The notes under the pieces: model-generated
Database searches by the model: none
The model's input: only the letters and a program-made list of their open reading frames with translations
What the model was told of the DNA's origin: nothing
In this document: positions 1-8,842 of the stretch, piece after piece
Numbering within the stretch: the first letter of the stretch is position 1
Layout: each line of letters begins with the position of its first letter
Assembly (NCBI RefSeq): GCF_030440555.1
Contig: NZ_CP047118.1
Span: forward strand, 806,001 to 870,000
Length of the DNA stretch: 64,000 bases
Source of the DNA: Corynebacterium caspium DSM 44850
Lineage (GTDB): Bacteria; Actinomycetota; Actinomycetes; Mycobacteriales; Mycobacteriaceae
Direction: 5' to 3'
Translations under genes and position numbers: made by a program

Positions 1-737
1 TGGTGGGGGTATATGCCACAGCGGCTTCCACGCCACTATTTTTTGCCCAGGCCATTGGGCGCTTTGTGCGCTCGCGCATGCCAGGAGAAATGGCCAGTAT
101 CTTCCTGCCTTCGGTACCAGTGCTCTTGGATCTGGCTGCAAAGCTTGAGAAATCAAGAGATCACGTACTTGGAAAACCACACCGCGAAAGCGAAGGGTTT
201 GAAGAGGCCTTATTAGCAGATGCCAATAGGGAAAAGAATGAACCAGATGAAGTAGCCTCCTATATTTCTATCGGGGCCAATGCTGAGTTAGATTCCGTAA
301 TTTATGAAGGTTCCACCTACGGAACTGGAACTGTTGCGGGATCTGCTGAAGAAGCCGACTACTTAGGGCTCCCCGGACTTCTCGACGCTGAACAAATGCG
401 CATATTGCTCAAACAGCGCGAAAAAGCCCAACTCGATGCGCGCAGCCAAGCAGCCGCAAAAGCTAGTGCCAACCCCATAAATAGGCCCGTTTCGCCGCCG
501 CGCGCCGGGCAAATAGAAGCTGCTTCGGTAACTACCACAGCTTCGCGTATCGCAAGTGAAGAAATTCCAGAGCTACGCAAAAACCTAAATGCGATAGTCG
601 CATCCATCGCCGCCAGCACGGGAAGACCTCACGGCGCAATACATACTGAAGCTCGGAAAGCTTGTGGAGGACCACCTACTGCATTATGTTCGGCTGAACA
701 ACTTCGCCAGCGCATAGACTACCTAAGGAAATGGTAA
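1..737 (+). CDS. DEAD/DEAH-box helicase, C-terminal fragment (5' end outside window)
   Basis: The reading frame is open from the window edge, so this is the C-terminal part of a longer protein. The segment AQAIGRFVRSRMPGE near the start fits helicase motif VI (QxxGRxxR) of the superfamily 2 C-terminal RecA-like domain, and is followed by a stretch on accumulated polypeptide such as FLPSVPVLLDLAAKLE. The remaining 180 residues are charged and Ala-rich, as in the tail of actinobacterial COG1061-type helicases encoded next to sigA. A role in DNA or RNA unwinding is inferred from the family. The N-terminal Walker motifs cannot be seen. The true start lies upstream of the window. Confidence 0.75.
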   Translation, partial: VGVYATAASTPLFFAQAIGRFVRSRMPGEMASIFLPSVPVLLDLAAKLEKSRDHVLGKPHRESEGFEEALLADANREKNEPDEVASYISIGANAELDSVIYEGSTYGTGTVAGSAEEADYLGLPGLLDAEQMRILLKQREKAQLDARSQAAAKASANPINRPVSPPRAGQIEAASVTTTASRIASEEIPELRKNLNAIVASIAASTGRPHGAIHTEARKACGGPPTALCSAEQLRQRIDYLRKW

Positions 738-773
738 CTTAGGCATGCTATGAGCTAGGAAAAATGTGTTCTA

Positions 774-1802
774 ATGAGTGCAGTACATCAAGCTAGACAG
801 CAAAGACTAATTGCTCCAGATTTAGCCAGAGGCTTGATGCTACTAGCTATATTGGCAGCCAATATTTTGACTTTTTGGGGCAGAAATGAAGCTGTATATT
901 TATTTGGGGAGAAGAGAGAAATCACTGACCCTATTTTGATGAGATAGCACTTATCTTTTCTGCGTTATTTCTAGAGGTCCGTGGCTTACCTATGTTCTCC
1001 ACTCTTTTAGGATTTGGTTTTGGCATAATCTCCCTAAATTTGCAGCGCCGCAGATTTCCACGAAAACAAGCATCTTTTGTATTAGCTAGACGCTATTTTA
1101 TCTTGCTTATTTTTGGGATCATACACTTAGTTTTATTTTTCCTGGCGATATTATAACACTTTATGGTCTTATTGGAATGATTCTAGTGTCATGTATCGGG
1201 TAAAGTAATAAAACTATACAGCGAATTTATCGCACACTTTTTGCTCTCGGGTTATTAGTGGGAATAGTGGCAGCTGTCATGGGGATGGTATTTAATTATG
1301 CTATAGATATATATTCATCCGTATTTTTAGAAACCTATGCTGAGCAGTTGAAATTCTCTCTCAACGTATTAGCTACCTTGCCACTTACTTTTTTGATTAC
1401 TCTTCCAACTGTATTTGCCCCCGTACTGGTCAGATTTTCTATGGCCCGACGAGGAGTACTGCATAATCCTCAGGAACATCTTGCCGAATTAAAAAATGGG
1501 TGAAAATAGGGGCCTATTTTATTTTCTCTGTCGGTTTAATTAGCGGCTTATCTGCAACTTCTTTAACATCTGCTATGTATAGAATAGCTTTAGCGGCCTT
1601 AAATATACTTGGCGGTGGATTAACCGGGCCGGCTTTAGTGTCGCTAATTTGTTTATGCACTATGAAAATACAGACGCGCATTAATGCTAGACAGTATCAG
1701 CCGGGACTATTTTTCACAGCCCTTATTGCTCTTGGAAAAGGCTCTATGAGTGGCTATGTAGCACAATCATCGCTATCTAAGTTATGGCCCGCATGGTTTT
1801 AG
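774..1802 (+). pseudogene. DUF418-family membrane protein, disrupted by several frameshifts and stops
   Basis: Reading across frames reconstructs one DUF418-like multi-pass membrane protein. From ATG 774 the N-terminal LARGLMLLAILAANI matches the family opening, ending at a TAG at 945-947. The next piece, in another frame (about 938-1156), reads FSTLLGFGFGI and later RYFILLIFGIIHLVLFF. A further shift gives FPGDIITLYGLIGMILV, ended by a stop near 1202. Then come a 1207-1503 segment and a 1500-1802 segment carrying ALGKGSMSGYVAQS, resembling the conserved family C-terminus. At least four lesions are needed, so the gene cannot make a full product. DUF418 proteins are of unsettled function. The decay looks recent because the conserved blocks remain recognisable. 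Confidence 0.8.
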
Positions 1803-1867
1803 CAGAGAAATGGGAACCAAAAACCAGCTAACTGTGATCCGAGTTCACCGCAAATACCTAGACTTCT

Positions 1868-1916
1868 AATAGCTAAAAGCCTCCAAGATTTGGCTGCTTG
1901 GAGGCTTTTAGCTATT
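1868..1916. terminator. Bidirectional hairpin terminator
   Basis: A perfect 20-bp inverted repeat (arms 1868-1887 and 1897-1916, 9-nt loop) with GCCTCCAAG in the core and A-rich/T-rich flanks. It lies between the DUF418 pseudogene (plus) and the end of sigA (minus), so it can serve both. Confidence 0.85.
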
Positions 1917-1948
1917 TTCAAAGCTTCAGGGTACTTACCCCGGTGCTT

Positions 1949-3652
1949 TTATTCGAGATAATCGCGTAGTACCTGGGAACGTGATGGGTGTCGCAGCTTA
2001 GCCATGGTCTTAGATTCAATCTGGCGGATACGTTCACGGGTGACCCCATAAACTTGACCAATTTCATCCAGGGTCCGTGGCATTCCATCGGTAAGCCCAA
2101 AGCGCAACCGTACTACACCAGCTTCACGTTCAGAAAGTGTATGCAATACATCTTGCAGCTGATCTTGGAGCAAGGTGAAAGATACGGCGTCTACTGCAAC
2201 TACAGCCTCTGAGTCTTCGATGAAATCACCGAGCTGACTATCGCCTTCATCACCAATTGTCTGATCCAAAGAAATGGGTTCACGAGCATATTGCTGAATT
2301 TCTAAAACTTTTTCTTCAGTAATATCCATTTCGCGCGCCAGCTCAAGTGGCGTAGGTTCGCGACCAAGATCTTGGAGAAGTTCGCGCTGAATACGACCCA
2401 GTTTGTTGATAACTTCCACCATGTGTACCGGGATACGAATGGTGCGCGCTTGATCAGCCATTGCGCGGGTAATAGCCTGGCGAATCCACCAGGTGGCATA
2501 GGTGGAGAACTTATATCCCTTGGAATAATCGAATTTCTCCACCGCACGAATCAAACCAAGGTTGCCTTCCTGAATTAGATCAAGGAAGGCCATACCGCGC
2601 CCGGTATAGCGTTTAGCTAAGGAAACAACTAAGCGAAGGTTCGCTTCTAGCAGATGGTTTTTTGCTTTGCGTCCATCGCGGGCAATTGCGCGCAGATCAC
2701 GCTTAACTGCCGGAGTGAGCTTGGCATTTTTATCACCATTATTATAAGCGGCTTCCATCTGCTCCATGCGATATGTTGCATAAAGCCCAGCTTCAATGCG
2801 TTTAGCAAGTGATACTTCTTGCTCAGCATTTAGTAGAGCTACTTTGCCGATTTGCTTGAGATAAGCACGGACTGAGTCAGCAGAAGCAGTTAATTGGGCA
2901 TCTTTACGAGCCTGCCGCAGCGCGGCCGATTCGTCTTCATCCCAAACTGAATCATCGCGCTCAGAGGTGTCGATACCTACTACAACGGCCTCATCATCGT
3001 CAACATCTTCGACATCGACAGCGACCTCATCGGCATCTACATCTAGAACTGCATCAAACTCATCTTGATCCTCAGTTGGGACAAGTGTTGTTAGATCATC
3101 TAGCTCTGGTGCCGGGATTGAAATATCTTTAGGAGCTGCTGGAACAGTGGTTTTAGCCGCAGTTTTTTTAGCGGTCGTCTTCTTCGTTGCAGCTTTTTTA
3201 ACTGTGGTTTTCTTGGCTACAGTTTTTTTAGCAGTTTTCTTAGTAGTCTTTTTGGCTGTTTTCTTAGCCGGAGTGGCTTTTTCTTCAGAAGTGGCGTCAA
3301 TGGCAGCTTTTTTAGAAGCTGCTGTAACTGCTGCAGTGACGACTGCCTTAGCCGTGGCCTTGCGCGCAGTTTTCTTTGCGGTTTTTTTAGCGGTCTTCTT
3401 GGCTACCTTTTTTGTTGCCTTCTTTGCCGGAGCAGTTGCGGTTTCAGCCTCCTTTGCAAGAGACTGATCTGACCCTGCAGCTGAGGATGAAACAGCTGCC
3501 ACTACGGTGTCGGAAGGAGTGCGCGGACTTGCTTTGCGAGCAGTTTTGCGAGCCACTTTCTTGGCTGTTTTCTTCACCGCGGAGTGCGACGTTTCAGTAG
3601 ACGAAGCATTCACTATGGAAGCTGCGTTATCTGAAGTACCCTTGGCTGCCAC
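1949..3652 (-). CDS. sigA: Primary RNA polymerase sigma factor SigA
   Basis: This is the housekeeping sigma-70 factor that directs core RNA polymerase to -10/-35 promoters. The product is 567 aa from GTG 3652. That start is preferred over an in-frame GTG at 3685 because GAAAGGG sits 5 nt upstream of it. The first 200 residues are a Lys/Ala/Thr-rich tail with many AKKT-type units, followed by an acidic stretch rich in Asp and Val. Then come region 1.2 ([20 protein letters not shown]), region 2 ([30 protein letters not shown]), region 3, and region 4 with the helix-turn-helix [20 protein letters not shown]. The C-terminus [11 protein letters not shown] is typical of actinobacterial primary sigmas. 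A 346-bp gene-free leader lies between it and ppgK. Confidence 0.97.
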   Translation of the reverse strand: MAAKGTSDNAASIVNASSTETSHSAVKKTAKKVARKTARKASPRTPSDTVVAAVSSSAAGSDQSLAKEAETATAPAKKATKKVAKKTAKKTAKKTARKATAKAVVTAAVTAASKKAAIDATSEEKATPAKKTAKKTTKKTAKKTVAKKTTVKKAATKKTTAKKTAAKTTVPAAPKDISIPAPELDDLTTLVPTEDQDEFDAVLDVDADEVAVDVEDVDDDEAVVVGIDTSERDDSVWDEDESAALRQARKDAQLTASADSVRAYLKQIGKVALLNAEQEVSLAKRIEAGLYATYRMEQMEAAYNNGDKNAKLTPAVKRDLRAIARDGRKAKNHLLEANLRLVVSLAKRYTGRGMAFLDLIQEGNLGLIRAVEKFDYSKGYKFSTYATWWIRQAITRAMADQARTIRIPVHMVEVINKLGRIQRELLQDLGREPTPLELAREMDITEEKVLEIQQYAREPISLDQTIGDEGDSQLGDFIEDSEAVVAVDAVSFTLLQDQLQDVLHTLSEREAGVVRLRFGLTDGMPRTLDEIGQVYGVTRERIRQIESKTMAKLRHPSRSQVLRDYLE

Positions 3653-3998
3653 GTACGCCCTTTCAACTTTATGAATGATGACCACTAAATAGCTTTTCCT
3701 GGATGCCGAAACAGTGACCAGAAGAAGTTTTCTTTATTTGTTTTTATTGTGCCACGCTACTGAAACTAAAAGCTCAATGCCAGTAAAACATGAGTCACTT
3801 GAAGATCATCGAAATAACAATCGCCCAGTATAGGGCAAAGACCGCAGTATAGCTGTAACGACCCTGGGGATTTTGACGAATGTTATAACTTAAATCTTCT
3901 CACAGCGCAGATTCTACGCCGCGTATTTACAGAATGCGGGCGAAACTCGTATATTCCCCAAATACTTGATAATCAAGCTTAACGATCAAGCTTTCTGA
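3653..3998 (-). other. Gene-free 346-bp interval upstream of sigA
   Basis: No plausible coding frame is seen. Read on the minus strand, it contains two TATACTG boxes within about 30 nt (near 3830 and 3850), which are candidate -10 elements for sigA. It also holds a short CTTGATAATCAAG palindrome and two ATCAAGCTT copies just after the ppgK stop. A 5' leader of roughly 180 nt would result if these promoters are used. Promoter assignment is inference. Confidence 0.35.
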
Positions 3999-4766
3999 TT
4001 AAGGGCGAATTCCTTGCTGAGCTGCGATAGCTGCTCCGATCATCCCGGCGCGATTTCGCAACTGTGCCGGGATTACCTCCGTATTTACATCAAGGTGGGG
4101 CAGCCAGCGATCTGAATGCCTAGAAATACCGCCGCCAATAATGAAAAATTCAGGAGAAAATAATTTCTCATATTCGCGGAGAACGGAAGAAAGCTTGCGA
4201 GCATATTTCTTATAGCTCCAGTCCTTTTTGGATTTCACGGAAGCTGCGGCAATATGTTCAGCTTCTTTAGTTCCCACTAGCAAGTGCCCAATTTCGGTAT
4301 TAGGAAAAAGTTCCCCATTTAGTAGGAAAGCCGAACCAATACCAGTTCCAAGTGTTAGAAAAATCACCGCACCTTGACGGGCACGCGGATCTCCAAAACG
4401 AGATTCTGCTAAACCAGCAGCATCTGCATCGTTTAATACAGTTACTTCACGGCCCTCAAGAGCGGTGCTAAATAAGTTTCCTACCTTAGTATTAATCCAG
4501 GTGGGGTCAATATTGGCAGCACTTAGCGCGGTTTGATGGCGAACCACTGAAGGGATAGTTATGCCCACAGGACCATCCCAACCTTGACCGAAAACAATCT
4601 TGGAAACTACCGCAGCCACAGCTTCTGGAGTTGCCGGTTGCGGGGTAGCTATGCGTCGACGGGTATCTGCTAATTCACCTTCATTAAGGTCAATTAGGGC
4701 GCCTTTAATTCCAGAGCCGCCTATATCAATACCAAAGCCAAGATGATGATCGCTAGTAGTGGTCAT
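3999..4766 (-). CDS. ppgK: Polyphosphate glucokinase (ROK family)
   Basis: Phosphorylates glucose to glucose-6-phosphate using polyphosphate (and usually ATP), which gives a PTS-independent entry to glycolysis. The 255-aa product has the N-terminal phosphate-binding loop [18 protein letters not shown], the block [15 protein letters not shown] with the likely catalytic Asp, and [16 protein letters not shown], all typical of actinobacterial PpgK. The length matches the family. It lies beside sigA on the same strand, as in other corynebacteria. No Shine-Dalgarno precedes ATG 4766. Instead a TAGTAT box lies 6 nt upstream, which suggests a leaderless mRNA. Confidence 0.93.
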   Translation of the reverse strand: MTTTSDHHLGFGIDIGGSGIKGALIDLNEGELADTRRRIATPQPATPEAVAAVVSKIVFGQGWDGPVGITIPSVVRHQTALSAANIDPTWINTKVGNLFSTALEGREVTVLNDADAAGLAESRFGDPRARQGAVIFLTLGTGIGSAFLLNGELFPNTEIGHLLVGTKEAEHIAAASVKSKKDWSYKKYARKLSSVLREYEKLFSPEFFIIGGGISRHSDRWLPHLDVNTEVIPAQLRNRAGMIGAAIAAQQGIRP

Positions 4767-4772
4767 GTGTGC

Positions 4773-4778
4773 ATACTA
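4773..4778 (-). promoter_or_regulatory. Leaderless -10 element of ppgK
   Basis: TAGTAT on the minus strand, separated by 6 nt (GCACAC) from the ATG of ppgK. The start codon would be at or next to +1. No Shine-Dalgarno is visible. Confidence 0.5.
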
Positions 4779-4878
4779 CAAAATATTTGCTAACTGAGTA
4801 GCTATCCCAATATTTCTAGCCGCGCAGCTTCAGAAATCTGGGTGGTTATTGAATCTAGAGAAAGGCACAATAGAAAAT

Positions 4879-5745
4879 ATGTCTGCATCGAAAATATTAG
4901 GAATAAAAGACTGTCTGGAACTACAGAAAATAGCTGGCGAAATTGCCACCTCAGCAGCAGCTCTAATTAGAAAACAGCGCGCAGAACTGCAGCGAACTGG
5001 AAAACTCAGCTTCTCATTTACTAATAAAACCTCAGCAGTTGATCCAGTTACAGTTGTTGATAGGGCCGCGGAAGAATTTATTGTCGCTGAGTTAAAGCGA
5101 TTGCGCCCTCAAGATGGGCTTTTAGGAGAAGAAGGCTCCGACCAGCGAAGTCAAAGTGGGATTACCTGGATTATTGATCCCATCGATGGCACTGTGAATT
5201 TCTTATACGGAATACCTGCTTATGCAGTATCTATTGCCGCTACTTTAGGAAATGAGATTTTAGCTGGTGCCGTGATTAATGTAGTTAGTCAAGAGCTATA
5301 TCTTGCGGCCCGCGGCCACCAGGCGACTCGGCAAAAGCCCGGGGAGGAGCCCATAACGCTAAAGGTTAGCGGGGCTACGGAACTGGGTAAGTCTTTAGTA
5401 GCTACGGGTTTTTCTTATGAGGCCCCTAGACGTCAGCAGCAAGCCGCTTTACTTAGTCAGATTTTGCCCCGGGTACGCGATATTCGGCGCATTGGATCGG
5501 CAGCTCTAGATCTATGCCGTTTAGCTGAAGGTTCTGTGGATTTATATTATGAACATGGCTTGCATCCTTGGGATTTCGCTGCCGGCACCCTAATTGCCCG
5601 CGAAGCCGGCGCAAAGGTTTATACTCCGAATTTGGCTGAACCAGAGCGTCCGTGGACGGCGGTAGTAGGATATGCCCCCAGCTTGGAAAGCCAATGGCAG
5701 CAACTGCAAAAAGAGATCAAATTCCCGTTGAATTTAGAATCTTAA
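4879..5745 (+). CDS. suhB: Inositol monophosphatase family protein
   Basis: A Mg-dependent phosphatase of the FIG superfamily, likely hydrolysing inositol-1-phosphate to supply myo-inositol for phosphatidylinositol, PIMs and mycothiol. With ATG 4879 the protein is 288 aa. A TTG ten codons upstream is possible but less attractive. Visible metal-site motifs are DRAAEEF near residue 61, GEEGSD near 84, DPIDGTVNF near 100 and HPWDFAAG near 232. The set is complete, so an active enzyme is expected. It is divergent from ppgK. The inositol link fits the pgsA/pimA operon at 23890-26657. A related phosphatase specificity cannot be excluded. Confidence 0.85.
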   Translation: MSASKILGIKDCLELQKIAGEIATSAAALIRKQRAELQRTGKLSFSFTNKTSAVDPVTVVDRAAEEFIVAELKRLRPQDGLLGEEGSDQRSQSGITWIIDPIDGTVNFLYGIPAYAVSIAATLGNEILAGAVINVVSQELYLAARGHQATRQKPGEEPITLKVSGATELGKSLVATGFSYEAPRRQQQAALLSQILPRVRDIRRIGSAALDLCRLAEGSVDLYYEHGLHPWDFAAGTLIAREAGAKVYTPNLAEPERPWTAVVGYAPSLESQWQQLQKEIKFPLNLES

Positions 5746-5868
5746 AAGTGATTTTTTTAATTTTGGACTAGCTTAAAGGTGACAATGTAGCTGGGGTGGT
5801 TTAATATGCGCGTGCAGAACATGATGTTGCCCTAAAATAGTGCTCAATCTGAGGAAGTGAAAACACCT

Positions 5869-6162
5869 GTGGCTACTGATTACGACGCTCCACGCGTAAG
5901 AATAGAAGACGAAATTGAGGCAGATTCTCTCGAAGGGTTAAAGGCTGCGGAGTCTGGCAGCCCCAGCATCGATGATGACGGAGAAATTGTTGATTCCTTT
6001 GAACCGCCCACAATGGACGTTAGTGGCGAAGAGCTTAACGTTACGGTGATTCCGCGAAAGGAAGATGAATTTACCTGCTCAAGCTGCTTTATTGTGCAGA
6101 ATAAAAAACGTATTGCCTATATCGAAGACGATGGTTCTATTATCTGCCTGGATTGCGAATAG
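5869..6162 (+). CDS. DUF4193 family protein with Cys-rich C-terminus
   Basis: A conserved small actinobacterial protein of unknown role. GTG 5869 gives MATDYDAPRVR..., the usual family N-terminus. An in-frame GTG four codons upstream would sit directly on GAGGAA, leaving no spacing. The 97-aa protein has an acidic first two thirds (DSLEGLKAAES, SIDDDGEIVDSFE) and a C-terminal block with two Cys pairs, CSSC and CLDCE, around KKRIAYIEDDG, suggesting a zinc-ribbon fold. DUF4193 genes sit near sigA in many actinobacteria. A function in transcription is only a guess. Confidence 0.85.
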   Translation: MATDYDAPRVRIEDEIEADSLEGLKAAESGSPSIDDDGEIVDSFEPPTMDVSGEELNVTVIPRKEDEFTCSSCFIVQNKKRIAYIEDDGSIICLDCE

Positions 6163-6251
6163 TTTTAAACTTAGATTTCCTTAAATATTGCGGAGTAATA
6201 ACCTGTTCACCAGCAAGTAAGCAATAGCTACAGGTGCTAAAAATATATGCA

Positions 6252-6290
6252 AAAACCGGCAGAAGTTAGCTAACCTCGCCGGTTTTATTT
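6252..6290 (+). terminator. Rho-independent terminator
   Basis: Arms AAAACCGGC (6252-6260) and GCCGGTTTT (6278-6286) form a perfect 9-bp stem followed by ATTTTCT. It lies downstream of the DUF4193 gene and before the converging end of the DUF3093 gene, and could act in both directions. Confidence 0.75.
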
Positions 6291-6320
6291 TCTAAGTTAA
6301 GGAAACCGCACTTTAGGTAA

Positions 6321-6845
6321 TTAGGTAACTGCCAGGCCTGCTAGGGCAGCATCTGCTTGCTCTGGTAAAAAGGCTCTAAGCAGCTTTTCGGGGTTTTTAG
6401 TACCAATTAACCAATAGGGTGTGGGGTCATTTGGGTCATCCAAAATCAACATAACCATCTCATAAATCCACCCGTGAGATACCACAAAGGCCGCCGGATC
6501 TAGTTGGCGTCCCATCGCATTGCGCTTAGCTGTAGCCGGTACCGCTAAAGAACGAGATACCACTTCATCTGGCAAAATCGCCGAACCAGCTAATAGCCAT
6601 CGAGTCCCTTGGGCGTCTTGCTCAACTTGCACAATCGTGGAAGAAAGTGAGATTAAGATCCAAACAGCTAGAAATGAGAGCACAATCGCGGGGACAATAA
6701 GCCAGACAATTGAACGGTTATGGGCCAGTTGCGCCGTTAATAAAGCCACAATAATTGCTGCTAGTGGCCACCAAACAAGGGGCACCCACTGCCGTTCCCT
6801 GTAGAGCACTCGCAACGGTGCTGCGTCCATTCCCGATGAAGTCAC
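6321..6845 (-). CDS. DUF3093 family membrane protein
   Basis: A conserved actinobacterial membrane protein of unknown function. The start YRERQWVPLVWWPLAA is diagnostic of DUF3093, followed by two transmembrane helices (about residues 20-38 and 45-65). The rest is a soluble domain ending in the conserved ISHGWIYE-like segment (here VVSHGWIYEMVMLIL) and PYWLIGTKNPEKLL. I chose GTG 6845 (174 aa); ATG 6830 is an alternative. Longer frames would overlap the dut start. It is divergently arranged with dut, an arrangement conserved in the order, so the two promoters share about 50 bp. Confidence 0.8.
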   Translation of the reverse strand: MTSSGMDAAPLRVLYRERQWVPLVWWPLAAIIVALLTAQLAHNRSIVWLIVPAIVLSFLAVWILISLSSTIVQVEQDAQGTRWLLAGSAILPDEVVSRSLAVPATAKRNAMGRQLDPAAFVVSHGWIYEMVMLILDDPNDPTPYWLIGTKNPEKLLRAFLPEQADAALAGLAVT

Positions 6846-6882
6846 GTCTACGAGTCTACTCCAAGAAATAATTCCCACCCCG

Positions 6883-6888
6883 TAGGCT
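6883..6888 (+). promoter_or_regulatory. Leaderless -10 element of dut
   Basis: TAGGCT (TANNNT type) lies 7 nt before the dut ATG. The intervening AAGAGGT is too close to the ATG to be a normal ribosome binding site. Confidence 0.5.
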
Positions 6889-6895
6889 AAGAGGT

Positions 6896-7369
6896 ATGAG
6901 TGATTCGACAACCCCAGTACCATCAATAGCGATTAAAAAACTACACCCGCAAGCACAGCTGCCCGTCCGTGCGCACCACGACGATGCCGGGGCAGACCTC
7001 TTCGCAGTTACCACCCAAGTACTCCAACCAGGGGAACGAGCCCTAATTCCTACCGGGATTGCGCTAGAACTTCCGGTGGGCACCGTGGGATTGATTCATC
7101 CGCGTTCCGGGTTAGCCGCAAGATTTGGGATCAGCATTGTTAATTCCCCTGGCACCATTGATGCAGGTTATCGTGGTGAAATTAAGGTTTGTCTCATAAA
7201 TTTGGATCCCACTAATGCTTTTACTGTGGAACCGGGAATGCGTATTGCACAGTTACTAGTACAAAAGGTAGAGCTGGTAGATTTTCATGAAACTACCGAA
7301 CTGGACTCCACAGCACGCGGTATGGGTGGATATGGCTCTACCGGATTTGGATCTCTAAAAGAAAACTAG
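6896..7369 (+). CDS. dut: dUTP diphosphatase
   Basis: A trimeric dUTPase that hydrolyses dUTP to dUMP and pyrophosphate, keeping uracil out of DNA and feeding thymidylate synthesis. The 157-aa protein shows the family motifs in order: DDAGADLFA (motif 1), [11 protein letters not shown] (motif 2), [16 protein letters not shown] (motif 3 with the catalytic Asp), RIAQLLVQ (motif 4) and [11 protein letters not shown] (motif 5, the C-terminal arm). It is followed at 7462 by the DUF3710 gene, a pairing conserved across actinobacteria. The ATG is placed by the leaderless -10 box 7 nt upstream. Confidence 0.96.
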   Translation: MSDSTTPVPSIAIKKLHPQAQLPVRAHHDDAGADLFAVTTQVLQPGERALIPTGIALELPVGTVGLIHPRSGLAARFGISIVNSPGTIDAGYRGEIKVCLINLDPTNAFTVEPGMRIAQLLVQKVELVDFHETTELDSTARGMGGYGSTGFGSLKEN

Positions 7370-7461
7370 TCTTAAAACCGCTACAGAATAGATTCTGCGC
7401 AGTAGAGTACATCTATTGTGCGATTAACAGCAGTACCGTTGTCTGAAAGGACGTTTTAACC

Positions 7462-8175
7462 ATGGCATGGTGGCCATTTAAAAAAACTGACGAACCCGCA
7501 GCTGAATTAACTGCCGAAGAAACACTAGGTGGGCAAGAAGCTCCGGAAGAAGCAACGGAACTGGCTCCAACCCCAACTCATGATGCGCTATCAGGTGATA
7601 CTGGCCCCTTTGATGGCGACACCGTAGACATTGAAGAATTCGACTTCACAGATTTCTCAAATGGCATACTCAATCTTGGTTCCATGCGCCTACCTTTGCC
7701 AAAGAAATCTCAAGTGCAATTAGAAATGGGCGATAATGGCCCTCGAATGCTTCATATTGTCACCGAATTTGGACGCATCACTCCGGTAGCTTTTGCTGCC
7801 CCACGAGACTCTGGCCAATGGGATCAAGCTTTAGGCGAGATCAAAGAATCCATGGAATCTGAAGGCCTAGAAGTAGAATTTCTAACTGGGCCTTGGGGAA
7901 GAGAACTAATTGGAACCGGCGATCACGGTGCCGTGATGCGCATGCTCGGTGTTGACGGTCCGCGCTGGATGTTGCGCTTTACGATGGTAGGACCCACCGA
8001 AAAAGCCGAGGAACTAGCTGAACTTGGACGCGAACTTGCGGCCAGAACTTTTGTATACCGCGGCAGCGAAGCTATTTTGGCCGGAAACTCCCTACCTATT
8101 GCCTTACCGCAACCTTTGGTAGATCAAGTATCTGAAGTCATGAAAAATCGCCAATCCCCGACAGTTGAAAGCTAA
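7462..8175 (+). CDS. DUF3710 family protein
   Basis: Conserved actinobacterial protein without an assigned biochemical function. It opens with MAWWPFKKTDE, has an acidic low-complexity segment to about residue 65, then a folded domain containing NLGSMRLPLPKKSQVQLE, FGRITPVAFAAPRDSGQW and GPRWMLRFTMVGP, all characteristic of DUF3710. There is no signal peptide or membrane helix. Spacing to the next gene is only 2 nt, so it is translationally linked to DUF3159. A Shine-Dalgarno (GAAAGGA) precedes ATG 7462. Constant linkage with dut suggests co-regulation, but that does not identify the function. Confidence 0.88.
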   Translation: MAWWPFKKTDEPAAELTAEETLGGQEAPEEATELAPTPTHDALSGDTGPFDGDTVDIEEFDFTDFSNGILNLGSMRLPLPKKSQVQLEMGDNGPRMLHIVTEFGRITPVAFAAPRDSGQWDQALGEIKESMESEGLEVEFLTGPWGRELIGTGDHGAVMRMLGVDGPRWMLRFTMVGPTEKAEELAELGRELAARTFVYRGSEAILAGNSLPIALPQPLVDQVSEVMKNRQSPTVES

Positions 8176-8177
8176 AT

Positions 8178-8828
8178 ATGGGCGTCGAACCACAAGATAA
8201 AACTGTCCTAGAACAAATGGGTGGGGTAAACGGGATAATATCTTCAACCTTGCCGATATTTGTGCTAGTGCCAGTTAACTCCAAATGGGGGCTAGTACCA
8301 GCCCTAGTTTCTGCCCTCGGGGTAGCCGCACTGGTATTGATTTGGAGCTTAATTCGCAAAACAACCTTGCAGCCAGCGATCTCTGGATTTATAGGGGTAG
8401 CAATCTGTGCGGGGATAGCCTGGTGGACCGGTGAGGCTAAGGGATATTTCCTCTATGGGATTTGGATGTCGTTAATTTATGGCATTATCTGCCTGGTATC
8501 AGTAGTTCTTAAATGGCCCTTAGTTGGCCTAATTTGGGAAGGCATTAACGCTGCTGGAACTGCGTGGCGAAATAATAAAGAATTGCGTCGTGCGTATAGT
8601 TGGGCCACCATTGCCTGGGGCTTAGTATCTTTTGCCCGCTTCTATGTGCAACACTTCCTATATAACGGTGATAATGCCAATATCTTGGCCTTCACCCGCA
8701 TAGCCATGGGATTGCCCCTCACAGCAGCCCTGGTTATCTTCTGCATTGTGTTAGTTCGCCGTGCCAAGAAGTTAACACCAGTAGAAACTCCTCCCGAGAT
8801 TCTTGCAGAACTCGAAGAAAAACTTTAA
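8178..8828 (+). CDS. DUF3159 family integral membrane protein
   Basis: A 216-aa polytopic membrane protein. The N-terminal VLEQMGGVNGIISSTLPIFV is the DUF3159 signature. Hydrophobic helices lie at about 20-35, 40-58, 64-80, 88-108, 135-155 and 170-190. It ends in a charged cytosolic tail (EILAELEEKL). The function is unknown. It begins 2 nt after the DUF3710 stop and ends 14 nt before the RNA methyltransferase gene, so the four genes from dut may form one transcription unit. Confidence 0.87.
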   Translation: MGVEPQDKTVLEQMGGVNGIISSTLPIFVLVPVNSKWGLVPALVSALGVAALVLIWSLIRKTTLQPAISGFIGVAICAGIAWWTGEAKGYFLYGIWMSLIYGIICLVSVVLKWPLVGLIWEGINAAGTAWRNNKELRRAYSWATIAWGLVSFARFYVQHFLYNGDNANILAFTRIAMGLPLTAALVIFCIVLVRRAKKLTPVETPPEILAELEEKL

Positions 8829-8842
8829 GAAAGAGCCTTATT

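Noticed and set aside
3147..3467. 106-codon open frame antisense to sigA, hydrophobic Ala/Val/Phe-rich
   Set aside because: It is the mirror image of the Lys/Ala repeat tail of SigA (AAG/GCC codons read as CTT/GGC in another phase). No ribosome site, and a real gene covers the region.
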